This document shows, one piece after another, positions 1-7,187 of a stretch of DNA of 20,264 nucleotides. The notes beneath the pieces are model-generated. The model ran no database searches, was not told where the DNA came from, and saw only the letters and a list, made by a program, of their open reading frames with translations. Source of the DNA: an uncultured Coprococcus sp. Its GTDB lineage: Bacteria; Bacillota; Clostridia; Lachnospirales; Lachnospiraceae. The translations under genes and the position numbers were made by a program. The DNA lies in the NCBI GenBank assembly GCA_900557435.1, contig USSH01000010.1:1-20264 (forward strand), written 5' to 3'. Each line of letters opens with the position of its first letter. Within the stretch, counting starts at the first letter, position 1.

Positions 1-586
1 AACCAATATGGTAAAAAACTAATCCTGTCATAGCCTGTTGCAGCGAAAAAGGAAGCCATATGATATCGTTCAGTCCATACGAAACAAGACCCATTATCAC
101 AACAATTATTCCAATAGAAGTGTTGTATTTTCTGGCAAAATTGTTCAGACATATATATATTATTTGACAGAAGAAAAGTGCTGGCAGAAACCAGGTCATT
201 CCGATTGGCGGTGCAGCAATGATACAGAATTTAGTATGTGCACGGCTGTCGTTGGCATATAAGAGCGATAAAATAAAGTTTTTAAGACCAGGTATGGAAA
301 AACCAGCGATAATGAGTTTGGTTATATATCTGAGAACGTTTATAACTGCATATGGAAGTAGAAGTTGCTTTGCTTTTTTGATAATGGTTTTCTTTACATC
401 ATATGTCTGATCTTTTACAAAAAATCCTGACAAGATAAAAAACAGCGGCACATGGAATGAGTATATAAAAGTTATAACGAGTCTGTCTAGTTTGTCATAT
501 TTGGCAAATGTGTGTCCGATTATTACACAGATGATTGCCAACCCTTTCGCTATATCAATATAGTTTATACGTTTAGAATTTGACAT
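1..586 (-). CDS. Acyltransferase family 3 membrane protein (N-terminal part; runs off the window)
   Basis: The minus frame is open from the ATG at 586-584 to the window edge, giving about 195 residues of an incomplete gene. The N-terminus reads RINYIDIAKGLAIICVIIGH, with the His at residue 25, followed by SFHVPLFFILSGFF at about 43-56. This is the hallmark start of the acyltransferase 3 / OafA-like family: integral membrane enzymes that move acetyl or similar groups onto surface sugars. Further hydrophobic stretches follow, such as one containing GMTWFLPALFF. A GGAGAGGGG ribosome binding site lies just before the ATG, and the gene has its own promoter at 678-706. The target sugar cannot be told from this part. 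Confidence 0.8.
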   Translation of the reverse strand, partial: MSNSKRINYIDIAKGLAIICVIIGHTFAKYDKLDRLVITFIYSFHVPLFFILSGFFVKDQTYDVKKTIIKKAKQLLLPYAVINVLRYITKLIIAGFSIPGLKNFILSLLYANDSRAHTKFCIIAAPPIGMTWFLPALFFCQIIYICLNNFARKYNTSIGIIVVIMGLVSYGLNDIIWLPFSLQQAMTGLVFYHIG

Positions 587-636
587 GATGACCCCTCTCC
601 CCTTAAATCTTTATCATGTGTTTGTTTTGTAGGATG

Positions 637-662
637 CTGTCGAAGTGTGTACTTTTCGGCAG
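637..662 (-). other. Possible 5'-leader hairpin of the acyltransferase mRNA
   Basis: The arms ctgtcgaa (637-644) and ttcggcag (655-662) pair over 8 bp with one G-U pair and a 10-base loop. The hairpin would start roughly ten bases after the predicted transcription start and lies about 50 bases before the start codon. No U-run follows it in the sense of the gene, so it is not a normal terminator. Its function is unknown. Confidence 0.3.
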
Positions 663-677
663 TATTCGATACTTTGG

Positions 678-706
678 ATTATATCTTAAAATTGATATAT
701 AATCAA
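678..706 (-). promoter_or_regulatory. Sigma-A-type promoter of the acyltransferase gene
   Basis: On the minus strand, TTGATT (706-701), a 17-base spacer and a perfect TATAAT (683-678) form a good housekeeping promoter. It predicts a start near 671 and a leader of about 85 bases. It lies after the GH5 terminator in the same direction, so the acyltransferase is probably a separate transcription unit. Confidence 0.6.
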
Positions 707-803
707 CCAACGTTATAGCATATACGTATTGTCTCCCATAACATGCATAGTCCCAAAGTCTGCCTTTTCCTGTTATTTTCCTTATATGATAACAAGGATA
801 ACA

Positions 804-839
804 AAAGCCGGTTCACATATAATTTATGAAACCGGCTTT
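804..839 (-). terminator. Terminator of the GH5 gene
   Basis: The arms aaagccggtt (804-813) and aaccggcttt (830-839) pair perfectly over 10 bp around a 16-base loop. On the minus strand the stem runs into TTTTGTTATCC, a partial U-tract. It lies about 80 bases beyond the GH5 stop codon. Confidence 0.7.
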
Positions 840-919
840 CGTGTTCGCAATAAACATATGACTATGCGGACATTATATAAAAAATAGGAATGTTATATTA
901 CAAATAATAGGGTGCTATA

Positions 920-1951
920 TTACATGTACTTCACAAGCTCATCGATGATAGGCGCATAGTGCTCGCCCTCAAGACCGTAGTCTTTCTCTTTGTAGTTCCA
1001 TGCTGCACGTCCGATTCCGTACTTTTCAAATACAGAATGGATATCTTTGTACCAGTTCAGAGTTCCGTCAAGTGGTGCCTGATCTATAACACCATATTCG
1101 CCGCAGTACATAAATCCGTCTCTTTCTTCAACAGCCTTGATGCCGTCGAGGAACATTTTTTCGAACAAATCAGGTCCGATGGAATTAAGTCCAAGGCTAC
1201 TCTCGGTGATGGCTCCATGCATACACCCTTCGATCTGGCGGGATTTCTCCATGTAGTCATTGAAATCCCCCGGATATTCGATATGGAAATCTGAAGGCAT
1301 CCCTGTTACCCAGTAAGCAGATTGGTGGGTAAATACCATTGGCTCATAACAGTGGAAATTGTAAACTATGTTCTCATCGTTGTGATGAGGGAGAAGTTTT
1401 ATAGATGTAACAGCATTGTAGCCAACCCCACCGAGCAGGATCTTGGCAGTAGGCGCTTTTGCTCGGATGATCTCGATGCATTTGCTTGATATTTCGTTCC
1501 ACTCGTTTACAACGGTTGGACTTACGACCTCGTTCAACGGCTCGAACATTATTATGTCTGCATCCTTTGCATATCTGTCTATAAGCTTTCTCCATATTCC
1601 ATAGAATCTTTCCTGAAGAGGTTTCTCATGGAAGAATTCAAGAAGATGAGCCTCGTCGTCAAATATATATCCATATGTCTTGTGCAAGTCAAGGACCATG
1701 TTGAGTTTGTACTTCCGGCACCACTCAATGCATGAATCGATGTAAGCGTAGCCGCCTTCCTTATCACTTCCGTCCTCGTTTTCAAAATTATCGTAATCGA
1801 TAGGAAGACGAACATGGTCAAGTCCCCATGATGCTATTCTTGCTATATCTTTTTCTGTGATAAATGTGTCAAGATGCTCCTTGTCAAGTGATCCCTGTGA
1901 AAGCCATCCGCCTAAGTTTACTCCTTTTTTGAATCCGTCTAAAGTTTTCAT
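920..1951 (-). CDS. Glycoside hydrolase family 5 enzyme, cytosolic (endoglucanase or beta-glycosidase type)
   Basis: The product is 343 residues from the ATG at 1951-1949, chosen because AGGAGG (1966-1961) sits 9 bases before it; a longer frame to 2014 adds 21 residues without a ribosome binding site. The GH5 landmarks come in order: NLGGWLSQG (12-20), VRLP with the conserved Arg 48, LDLHK (87-91), EPLNE with the acid/base Glu 141, NFHCYE with His 200 and Tyr 202, CGEYGV with the nucleophile Glu 285, and a Trp near 318. A retaining (alpha/beta)8 beta-glycosidase follows from these. There is no signal peptide or carbohydrate-binding module, so it probably cuts imported oligosaccharides in the cytoplasm. 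The exact substrate (beta-1,4-glucan, mannan or a glucoside) is not visible. The divergent AraC-type gene is the likely regulator. Confidence 0.85.
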   Translation of the reverse strand: MKTLDGFKKGVNLGGWLSQGSLDKEHLDTFITEKDIARIASWGLDHVRLPIDYDNFENEDGSDKEGGYAYIDSCIEWCRKYKLNMVLDLHKTYGYIFDDEAHLLEFFHEKPLQERFYGIWRKLIDRYAKDADIIMFEPLNEVVSPTVVNEWNEISSKCIEIIRAKAPTAKILLGGVGYNAVTSIKLLPHHNDENIVYNFHCYEPMVFTHQSAYWVTGMPSDFHIEYPGDFNDYMEKSRQIEGCMHGAITESSLGLNSIGPDLFEKMFLDGIKAVEERDGFMYCGEYGVIDQAPLDGTLNWYKDIHSVFEKYGIGRAAWNYKEKDYGLEGEHYAPIIDELVKYM

Positions 1952-1993
1952 AATAACTAACCTCCTGTGAAATAATAAATTATATAGCGTGCT

Positions 1994-2104
1994 CATTTGT
2001 CTGTTCATGAGCATTTGTCTGTTTCGTTTTCTGTGACTTTATAGTAGCATTTGTGTTGAAAAGCGAATATAATAAATGTGTCAATTATACAACAAATGTG
2101 TTGT
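1994..2104. promoter_or_regulatory. Divergent control region with repeated CATTTGT/ACAAATG sites
   Basis: Between the GH5 and AraC genes, catttgtctgtt occurs twice (1994-2005 and 2012-2023, 18 bp apart). The related catttgtgtt follows at 2048-2057, 36 bp further on. A perfect inverted repeat acaaca-aatg-tgttgt lies at 2089-2104 and contains the same word in the other direction. AraC-family proteins commonly bind direct-repeat half-sites, so these are candidate binding sites for the neighbouring regulator. No good -35/-10 pair stands out for the GH5 gene, which fits an activator-dependent promoter. A TATAAT lies on the plus strand at 2068-2073. That the sites are operators is inference. Confidence 0.4.
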
Positions 2105-2215
2105 AGCAATGTAGCTAGGACAACAAATTGCAAAAACGTAAATCGCAAATAAATTTATACGATAAAAATGTGTGACGAAGACACATGAATATCACAGAGG
2201 AAAGGAAGAAAGGCG

Positions 2216-2989
2216 ATGAAGATATCGAATGAGATAGTAAAACAGCAGTTTGTCCAGAGGGAATATGGACTGGCACATCCCACATATGACAATGAGCTTG
2301 ATTTTTATCAGCTTGTGAGCAGCGGTGATGTGAAAGCTTTGTCTGGAATGTTGCTGACAGGCGATGAGGACGAGGCTGTTCTTGCGGCAAGAGGAATATT
2401 GTCAGATGACAAGGTTCGCAATAGGAGATATCACGAGATAGTGCTAGTGGCAATGATTTCCAGATTTTGCATAGAAGAGGGGATGGAGGAGATGGAGAGT
2501 TACAATCTCAGTGACTTCTATATTAATAAGCTGGACAAGGCGCAGACAGAACGGCAGATCATAGATGTACATAACCAACTGATCGTGGGCTATGCCAAGC
2601 GGATGAAAAAGGTGAAAAAGAAAGCTGCTATATCACCTCATTGTGTAAGAGCGATGGATTATGTGTATGATCATCTGCATGAAAAAATAGAAATTACTGA
2701 TATTGCAGAATTTGTGGGAGTGGAACGCTCATATCTGAGCAAACTATTTCATAAGGAGGTTGGACAGACCATCTCTGATTACATCATGGAGAAGAAACTT
2801 CAGACCGCGAGAAATATGCTGCTTTACTCGGATTTTTCCTGCACAGAGATATCCCAGTATCTTGCATTTGCCAGTGGAAGTTATTTTGCCAGATGTTTCA
2901 AGGACAAATACGGAGCGACTCCGAATTCCTATCGCAGGACAAATTACAGAAAGCATTGGAAAGCACATTGGAAAGAAGCGAAATCATAG
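2216..2989 (+). CDS. AraC-family transcriptional regulator
   Basis: The product is 257 residues from an ATG preceded by a purine-rich GGAAGAAAGGCG. The C-terminal half (about 141-243) is a typical AraC double helix-turn-helix: IEITDIAEFVGVERSYLSKLF for the first recognition unit, then CTEISQYLAFASGSYFARCF and the family signature ending KDKYGATPNSYR (229-240). The N-terminal 130 residues include REYGLAHPTYDNELDFYQLV, as in YesN-like regulators of Clostridia. They show neither a cupin core nor a response-regulator receiver, so the signal sensed is unknown. It is divergent from the GH5 gene across a repeat-rich region and most likely controls that gene, probably as an activator responding to a sugar. 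The basic C-terminal tail is rich in Lys, His and Trp. Confidence 0.85.
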   Translation: MKISNEIVKQQFVQREYGLAHPTYDNELDFYQLVSSGDVKALSGMLLTGDEDEAVLAARGILSDDKVRNRRYHEIVLVAMISRFCIEEGMEEMESYNLSDFYINKLDKAQTERQIIDVHNQLIVGYAKRMKKVKKKAAISPHCVRAMDYVYDHLHEKIEITDIAEFVGVERSYLSKLFHKEVGQTISDYIMEKKLQTARNMLLYSDFSCTEISQYLAFASGSYFARCFKDKYGATPNSYRRTNYRKHWKAHWKEAKS

Positions 2990-3010
2990 GCTTGTAATGG
3001 GCTGGTGTAA

Positions 3011-3039
3011 TTGACAAGCAATGTCAAAGGTTGTAGAAT
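3011..3039 (+). promoter_or_regulatory. Promoter of murT-gatD
   Basis: A consensus TTGACA (3011-3016), a 17-base spacer and TAGAAT (3034-3039) form a strong sigma-A promoter. The predicted start is near 3046, giving a 30-base leader before the murT ATG at 3076 with AAGGAG at 3059-3064. The -35 is also the left arm of a small inverted repeat (ttgaca-agcaa-tgtcaa, 3011-3027). Confidence 0.7.
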
Positions 3040-3075
3040 GACATGAGTTTTAAGTATGAAGGAGAATGAATAGCT

Positions 3076-4446
3076 ATGTCATCTTTTAGATTTCATGTGG
3101 CTCTTGCAGCCGCAAAACTGAGTAAGGGACTCATCCAGCTCCTGGGTAGAAACGGTACCCACACACCTGGAGTTATAGCCCTTAAGATATGTCCGGATTT
3201 CCTGGCACAGGCGCCAAAGGCACCGCTTACTATATGTGTCACAGGAACAAATGGCAAGACGACCTGCAGCAATCTGATAACGGACGTTTTGGAGAAGGAT
3301 GGAAGAAGAGTTGTCAGCAACAGAACAGGTTCCAATATCGTTCCTGGCTGTACGACAAATGTCATCAACAGTCTGACATTTACAGGAAAAGTCAGAGTGG
3401 ACGCCACTGTATTTGAGGTGGATGAGCGTGCTTCAAGACTGATACTTCCATATGTGAAACCAGATTATCTTGTTGTAACAGGACTTTTCAGAGATTCACT
3501 TAAGAGAAATGCTCACCCAGATTATATTTTCAGTGTCATAGATACCTACTGCCCTGATTCGGCAAAGGTTATACTGAATGCGGACGAGCTTTGTTCAAGC
3601 ATGCTGAAGAAGGATAGCTACAGAGTGTTCTACGGAATTGGCAAGCAGCCTGATGACAAGACTGAACCATACAACCTTATCGCGGATTACCAGATCTGCC
3701 CTAACTGCGGTGAGAAGCTGAAGTACAATTACCTCAGATATCATCACATCGGTGATGTGGTATGTCCGAAGTGCGGACTTCACTCCCCGGACAAGAAATA
3801 TCTGGCAACTGACATAGACAGAGAGAAGATGACAATTACTATACAGGAGGGAGACAAGAAGACAGTTTATCCACTGATCCACACAGCTCTCTTCAATATA
3901 TATAATGAAGTTACAGTTATCTCGGCACTGCGCGAGATCGGTCTCTCGGCTGAGAGAGTAAAGGAACTCATGGGTCAGATCCATATACCGGATTCCCGCC
4001 ACAACGAGACTACAGTGAATGGTGTTACAGTAATCCAGGCACTCTCAAAGGGACAGAGTGCAGTTTCCTCATCCAGAACATTTGAATATGTGGCAAATGA
4101 GGAGGGTAAAAAGGCTATCCTTCTTGCGATGGATGATCTCGAGGACAGACAGAAGAGTATAGAGTTTTCAGGTTGGATATATGATCTGGAGTACGAGCAG
4201 TTCAACCGAGATGATGTGGTACAGGTCATCTGTACCGGACCTAGATGCTACGACCATAAGGTGAGGTGTCTGCTGGCAGGTATCCCGGAGGAGAAGATAC
4301 TCACAAATCTCAGCGAGGTTGCTGCGGCAGATGATGTGACTATAGATGGCGTAGACAGAATATACATCCTGTATGACTGTGAGAACTACGGAATGTCATG
4401 CGAGATGAAGAAGAAGATAATCAAGAGACTGGAGGGTGACAAATAA
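3076..4446 (+). CDS. murT: MurT-like Mur ligase (lipid II isoglutaminyl synthase, ligase subunit)
   Basis: The product is 456 residues. MurT activates the alpha-carboxyl of D-Glu in lipid II with ATP so that GatD-derived ammonia can amidate it. Visible features are the Mur-ligase P-loop VTGTNGKTT (55-63), FEVDERAS (113-120), a four-cysteine zinc ribbon typical of MurT (CPNC at 208-211, CPKC at 230-233), SRHNE and AKGQ-like segments in the middle, and the C-terminal DUF1727 region with DDLEDRQ from Asp 353. The motif usually written TNLFRDQLDRYGE is here TGLFRDSLKRNAH (135-147), a clear variant. The stop overlaps the gatD ATG by one base (TAATG), so the two are translationally coupled. The family call is firm; the exact reaction is less sure, given the variant motif and the altered partner. 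Confidence 0.85.
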   Translation: MSSFRFHVALAAAKLSKGLIQLLGRNGTHTPGVIALKICPDFLAQAPKAPLTICVTGTNGKTTCSNLITDVLEKDGRRVVSNRTGSNIVPGCTTNVINSLTFTGKVRVDATVFEVDERASRLILPYVKPDYLVVTGLFRDSLKRNAHPDYIFSVIDTYCPDSAKVILNADELCSSMLKKDSYRVFYGIGKQPDDKTEPYNLIADYQICPNCGEKLKYNYLRYHHIGDVVCPKCGLHSPDKKYLATDIDREKMTITIQEGDKKTVYPLIHTALFNIYNEVTVISALREIGLSAERVKELMGQIHIPDSRHNETTVNGVTVIQALSKGQSAVSSSRTFEYVANEEGKKAILLAMDDLEDRQKSIEFSGWIYDLEYEQFNRDDVVQVICTGPRCYDHKVRCLLAGIPEEKILTNLSEVAAADDVTIDGVDRIYILYDCENYGMSCEMKKKIIKRLEGDK

Positions 4447-5162
4447 TGAAGATTGAGATTTTATATCCGGAAATATGTACACTCTACGGTGACAAGGGAA
4501 ATACAATGTATCTGCAGAAATGTCTGCCAGATGCAGAATTTGTGACAACAGGACTTAACGAGAAACCTCTTTTTTTGAGAGAGAATATTGACATGGTATA
4601 TATGTGCTCCATGAGTGAGAAGAGTCAGGAGCTCGTGCTTGACAGACTGATGCAGTACAAGGATGAGATCGCAGCATGCATGAAGGATGGAAAGGCGCTT
4701 TTCCTTCTGGTTGGCAATTCCATGGAACTTCTCGGAGATTATATCAAGAGAGAGGACGGAACCAGAGTTGCAGGACTTGGCGTTGTTCCGGGCATGTACT
4801 CAGTTCGTCAGGCTCCAAATCGTTTCAACACGCTCATCAAGGCAAAGTTTAACGATATGACACTCATCGGTTACACCAGCCGATTTGCCCATACCTACGG
4901 CATACCGGAGGATATGACATTTTGCAAGGTGGAGATCGGACAGGGCAGCAATCCAGATACAATGAATGAGGGAATCTGCAGGAACAGAGTCATTGCGACC
5001 TACATTCATGGACCATTGCTCATTCAGAATCCTGATTTTGTACATTATCTGCTGGAAAGACTGGATGCCCCAATGAAGGAGATACCATTCGAGGAAGCTA
5101 TGCGCAAGGCATACGATGTGAAGCTTGCTGAGTATGGCAAGCCGGATCTGGAGCTGTCATAA
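4446..5162 (+). CDS. gatD: GatD-like class I glutamine amidotransferase lacking the catalytic cysteine
   Basis: The product is 238 residues, directly coupled to murT. It starts with LYPEICTLYGDKGNT (6-20) and keeps the C-terminal YIHGPLLIQNP with the catalytic-type His 188, both characteristic of GatD. In the family, GatD hydrolyses glutamine with a Cys in a CGGYQLLG-like nucleophile elbow. Here the matching segment is VGNSMELLG (89-97), so the cysteine position is Gly 90, and no other Cys is nearby. The usual GFENH segment is also altered, to IGYTSRFAH (141-149). I infer that it cannot hydrolyse glutamine by the standard route. It may be a structural partner of MurT, use free ammonia, or belong to a lineage-wide variant. 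A strong terminator follows 22 bases after the stop. Confidence 0.8.
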   Translation: MKIEILYPEICTLYGDKGNTMYLQKCLPDAEFVTTGLNEKPLFLRENIDMVYMCSMSEKSQELVLDRLMQYKDEIAACMKDGKALFLLVGNSMELLGDYIKREDGTRVAGLGVVPGMYSVRQAPNRFNTLIKAKFNDMTLIGYTSRFAHTYGIPEDMTFCKVEIGQGSNPDTMNEGICRNRVIATYIHGPLLIQNPDFVHYLLERLDAPMKEIPFEEAMRKAYDVKLAEYGKPDLELS

Positions 5163-5184
5163 TAACAACATTAATAATGATAGG

Positions 5185-5222
5185 AAAACCCTAGAGGTTG
5201 CAGCCTCTAGGGTTTTCGTTTT
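5185..5222 (+). terminator. Terminator of murT-gatD
   Basis: The arms aaaaccctagagg (5185-5197) and cctctagggtttt (5204-5216) pair perfectly over 13 bp around a 6-base loop, followed by cgtttt. The A-run on the left arm also lets it work in reverse for minus-strand transcripts. Confidence 0.88.
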
Positions 5223-5250
5223 AGGTTGAATGACCTAATATCTCTTGTCT
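5185..5250 (-). ncRNA. Candidate small RNA from a minus-strand promoter to the shared terminator
   Basis: The promoter at 5257-5285 should start a minus-strand transcript near 5250. It would meet the bidirectional hairpin 5216-5185 about 35-65 bases later. The RNA would hold a small hairpin (aggt/acct around 5223-5236) and the terminator stem. It has no coding capacity and would be antisense to the gatD 3' end. This is inferred from promoter and terminator placement only; no known RNA family is recognised. Confidence 0.25.
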
Positions 5251-5256
5251 GCCGAC

Positions 5257-5285
5257 ATTATAGCATATGATTTCTACCTTCGCAA
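5257..5285 (-). promoter_or_regulatory. Extended -10 promoter on the minus strand
   Basis: On the minus strand, TTGCGA (5285-5280), a 17-base spacer and TATAAT (5262-5257) form a good promoter. TGC directly before the -10 matches the extended -10 consensus. No gene follows before the gatD terminator, so it either drives a short RNA or opposes read-through. Confidence 0.5.
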
Positions 5286-5354
5286 CATTCATTTTCCCTC
5301 ACCCACCTTAATGTTTTTTCAGATGTATCAACCCAAAAGAAAGTAGTATAATGA

Positions 5355-5520
5355 TATCGCAGGAAGAAAAAACAAACGACGCGAAGCGGCATTTGTTTTT
5401 TTCTTGCGATACCAACGAGAACCCGTTCGGCGGAGCCGAACATGGAGCGCGGCAGCGCGAGGGTTCGAGTCTGCCAAAAGCAAGAAGAAAAATGCGCGAC
5501 GCGAAGCGGCATTTGTTTCT
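5355..5520. repeat. Structured GC-rich intergenic element with terminal 22-bp direct repeats
   Basis: Two identical 22-bp copies of cgacgcgaagcggcatttgttt lie at 5377-5398 and 5497-5518, exactly 120 bp apart. The first copy sits inside a long imperfect inverted repeat: atcgcaggaag-type left arm (5355-5376) against tttgttttttt-cttgcgat (5392-5410). Between the copies, gaaccc (5419-5424) pairs with gggttc (5461-5466). These enclose two further hairpins, gttcggc-gga-gccgaac (5425-5441) and gcgc-ggca-gcgc (5447-5458), a three-way-junction layout. In the second copy, aaatgc (5490-5495) pairs with gcattt (5509-5514). Its GC-rich core differs from the flanking AT-rich DNA. It could be a dispersed palindromic repeat (REP/BIME- or MITE-like) or a structured leader of the next gene. 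Confidence 0.55.
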
Positions 5521-5585
5521 GTAAATTGGGGCATATTATTCATAAAAACAGATGAAGAGACAATGTGAAAGGAGCAGTGGGTTAC

Positions 5586-7067
5586 ATGTTAAAGGACTGG
5601 AACAGACCGGAGCGTCCATCGGATGAGGAGATAGACACTCGGTTAAAGATTGCCAGAGAGAATCTGACACGCAATCAGATCAAGGTAAAGGAAGGCAAGA
5701 TACCTGTATTTGTAATATTTGAAGGCTGGGGAGCCGCAGGTAAGGGAAGTCTTGTGGGAAGGATCATAAAGAATATGGATCCGAGATTTTTCAACGTTGA
5801 GTCAGTGAAGTATTCCACAGATGAGGAAAAACGCAGACCATTTTTGTACAAGTATTTTACGAGAATACCGGAACAGGGTGAGTTTGTATTTCTGGATGGT
5901 GGATGGATGAGGGACATAGTAGGTGGCAAGATGTCTGGAGAATTGTCAGACAAGGAATACCGGAAGAGAGTTGACAGCACCAAGAGATTCGAGAGGACTC
6001 TGGCGGACAATGGATATCTGGTCATGAAATTTTTCTTCCAGATAGACAAGCACGAGCAGAAGAAGAGGCTTGAAACACTTCTTGAAGACGATACTACAAA
6101 CTGGAGAGTGTCTAAGCATGATTTGAAACAGAACAAAAAGTATGATGAGTATCTTGAGGCGTTTGACAGCTTTATGTATGACACCAATCTGTCAAATGCA
6201 CCGTGGTACATGATAGATGCAAAGGAGAGAAAATGGGCAGAACTTCAGATACTCGATATCATCAATCAGGGGATAGAGACTGCGCTGCTCAATCAGGGGC
6301 ATGCTGTACCTATATTGCAGAATACATTTGCGCTCAAGAAGATCCCGAAACTTTCCGAGGTGTCTCTCGACAAGAAACTGACGGATGAGGAGTACAAGGA
6401 GGAACTTGACAAGCTGCAGAAGAAACTCGGCAGACTGCACAATGAGCTTTACCAAAAGAGGATACCGGTTATCATAGGCTACGAAGGTTGGGATGCGGCA
6501 GGCAAAGGTGGAAATATCAAAAGGATAGCGGAGGCACTTGATGCGAGAGGTTATGTGGTAAATCCTATAGCAAGTCCAGAGCCACACGAGAAGGCAAGGC
6601 ATTTTCTGTGGAGATTTTGGACAAGACTTCCAAAGTCTGGGCATGTGGCTATATTTGACAGAACATGGTATGGCAGAGTTATGGTTGAGAGACTTGAGGG
6701 GTTCTGCTCGGAGAATGATTGGCAGCGGGCGTACAATGAGATAAATGAATTTGAGAAGGAACTGCACGACTGGGGAGCTGTAGTCATCAAATTTTGGGTT
6801 CAGATCGACAAAGACACGCAGCTTGAGAGATTCACACTCAGGCAGAACACGCCTGAGAAACGCTGGAAGATCACAGATGAGGATTGGCGTAACCGTGACA
6901 AATGGGATAGCTACGAGGTGGCGGTGGATGAGATGCTGGAAAAGACCAACACAAGCTTTGCACCTTGGCACATATTGGAGTCAAATGATAAAAAGTATGC
7001 AAGAATAAAAGCCCTCAAGATCGTGATTAAGGCAATAGAGGATAAGCTGGAACAGCTCGACAAATAA
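5586..7067 (+). CDS. pap: Polyphosphate:AMP phosphotransferase (two-domain PPK2 family)
   Basis: The product is 493 residues from the ATG at 5586, chosen because AAAGGAG lies 11 bases upstream; an in-frame GTG at 5565 would add seven residues. Two PPK2 kinase domains are fused. The first has EGWGAAGKGS (46-55) as its P-loop. The second has EGWDAAGKGG (300-309) and the Walker B/lid motif FDRTWYGRV, with Asp 358. In the first domain the matching motif is DGGWMRD (104-110), which departs from DRSWYGR and suggests that only the C-terminal domain is catalytic, as described for class II PPK2 enzymes. The enzyme transfers phosphate from polyphosphate to AMP, making ADP in the cytosol. The length fits the family (about 490-500). 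It is transcribed alone, with the structured element in or near its leader and a strong terminator after it. Confidence 0.85.
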   Translation: MLKDWNRPERPSDEEIDTRLKIARENLTRNQIKVKEGKIPVFVIFEGWGAAGKGSLVGRIIKNMDPRFFNVESVKYSTDEEKRRPFLYKYFTRIPEQGEFVFLDGGWMRDIVGGKMSGELSDKEYRKRVDSTKRFERTLADNGYLVMKFFFQIDKHEQKKRLETLLEDDTTNWRVSKHDLKQNKKYDEYLEAFDSFMYDTNLSNAPWYMIDAKERKWAELQILDIINQGIETALLNQGHAVPILQNTFALKKIPKLSEVSLDKKLTDEEYKEELDKLQKKLGRLHNELYQKRIPVIIGYEGWDAAGKGGNIKRIAEALDARGYVVNPIASPEPHEKARHFLWRFWTRLPKSGHVAIFDRTWYGRVMVERLEGFCSENDWQRAYNEINEFEKELHDWGAVVIKFWVQIDKDTQLERFTLRQNTPEKRWKITDEDWRNRDKWDSYEVAVDEMLEKTNTSFAPWHILESNDKKYARIKALKIVIKAIEDKLEQLDK

Positions 7068-7150
7068 CGACGGATGCCGGAACACGGTCACTTGATGTCC
7101 GGGATGATATAACACATTTGAAACAGACATGTGTAAAGATAAAAAAACAC

Positions 7151-7187
7151 AAGGCGGTGATACACACTATTAAGGTATCACCGCCTT
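7151..7187. terminator. Bidirectional terminator between pap and the GH42 gene
   Basis: The arms aaggcggtgatac (7151-7163) and gtatcaccgcctt (7175-7187) pair perfectly over 13 bp. TTTT follows on the plus strand, and an A-rich run (7141-7150) gives a U-tract on the minus strand. It suits the convergent pair of genes. Confidence 0.88.

Larger units (their letters stand above)
587..919. other. Intergenic region between GH5 gene and acyltransferase gene
   Basis: This 333-base stretch holds no supported gene. Reading on the minus strand, it contains the GH5 terminator (804-839), the acyltransferase promoter (678-706) and a leader hairpin (637-662). I see nothing else that stands out. Confidence 0.6.
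5223..5585. other. Intergenic region between gatD and the polyphosphate phosphotransferase gene
   Basis: This stretch has no convincing gene. It contains a minus-strand promoter (5257-5285), a plus-strand TATAAT (5347-5352) with no good -35, and the structured repeat element (5355-5520). The open frames here are low-complexity readings of the repeats and are not supported as proteins. Confidence 0.6.

Noticed and set aside
38..410. Short plus-strand frames at the left end
   Set aside because: They overlap the acyltransferase on the other strand, which shows clear family motifs over the whole length.
5416..5474. tRNA-like segment (gggttcgagtct resembles a T-loop)
   Set aside because: The bases around the T-loop-like motif do not form a T-stem, and there is no acceptor stem, D-arm or anticodon arm in register.
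5377..5518. Two 22-bp repeats as a minimal CRISPR or phage attachment site
   Set aside because: There are only two copies with a 98-bp structured interval, and no cas genes or integrase nearby.
5258..5543. Minus-strand small proteins in the structured element
   Set aside because: The two frames overlap each other, are built from the DNA repeats, and show no recognisable domain or ribosome binding site.
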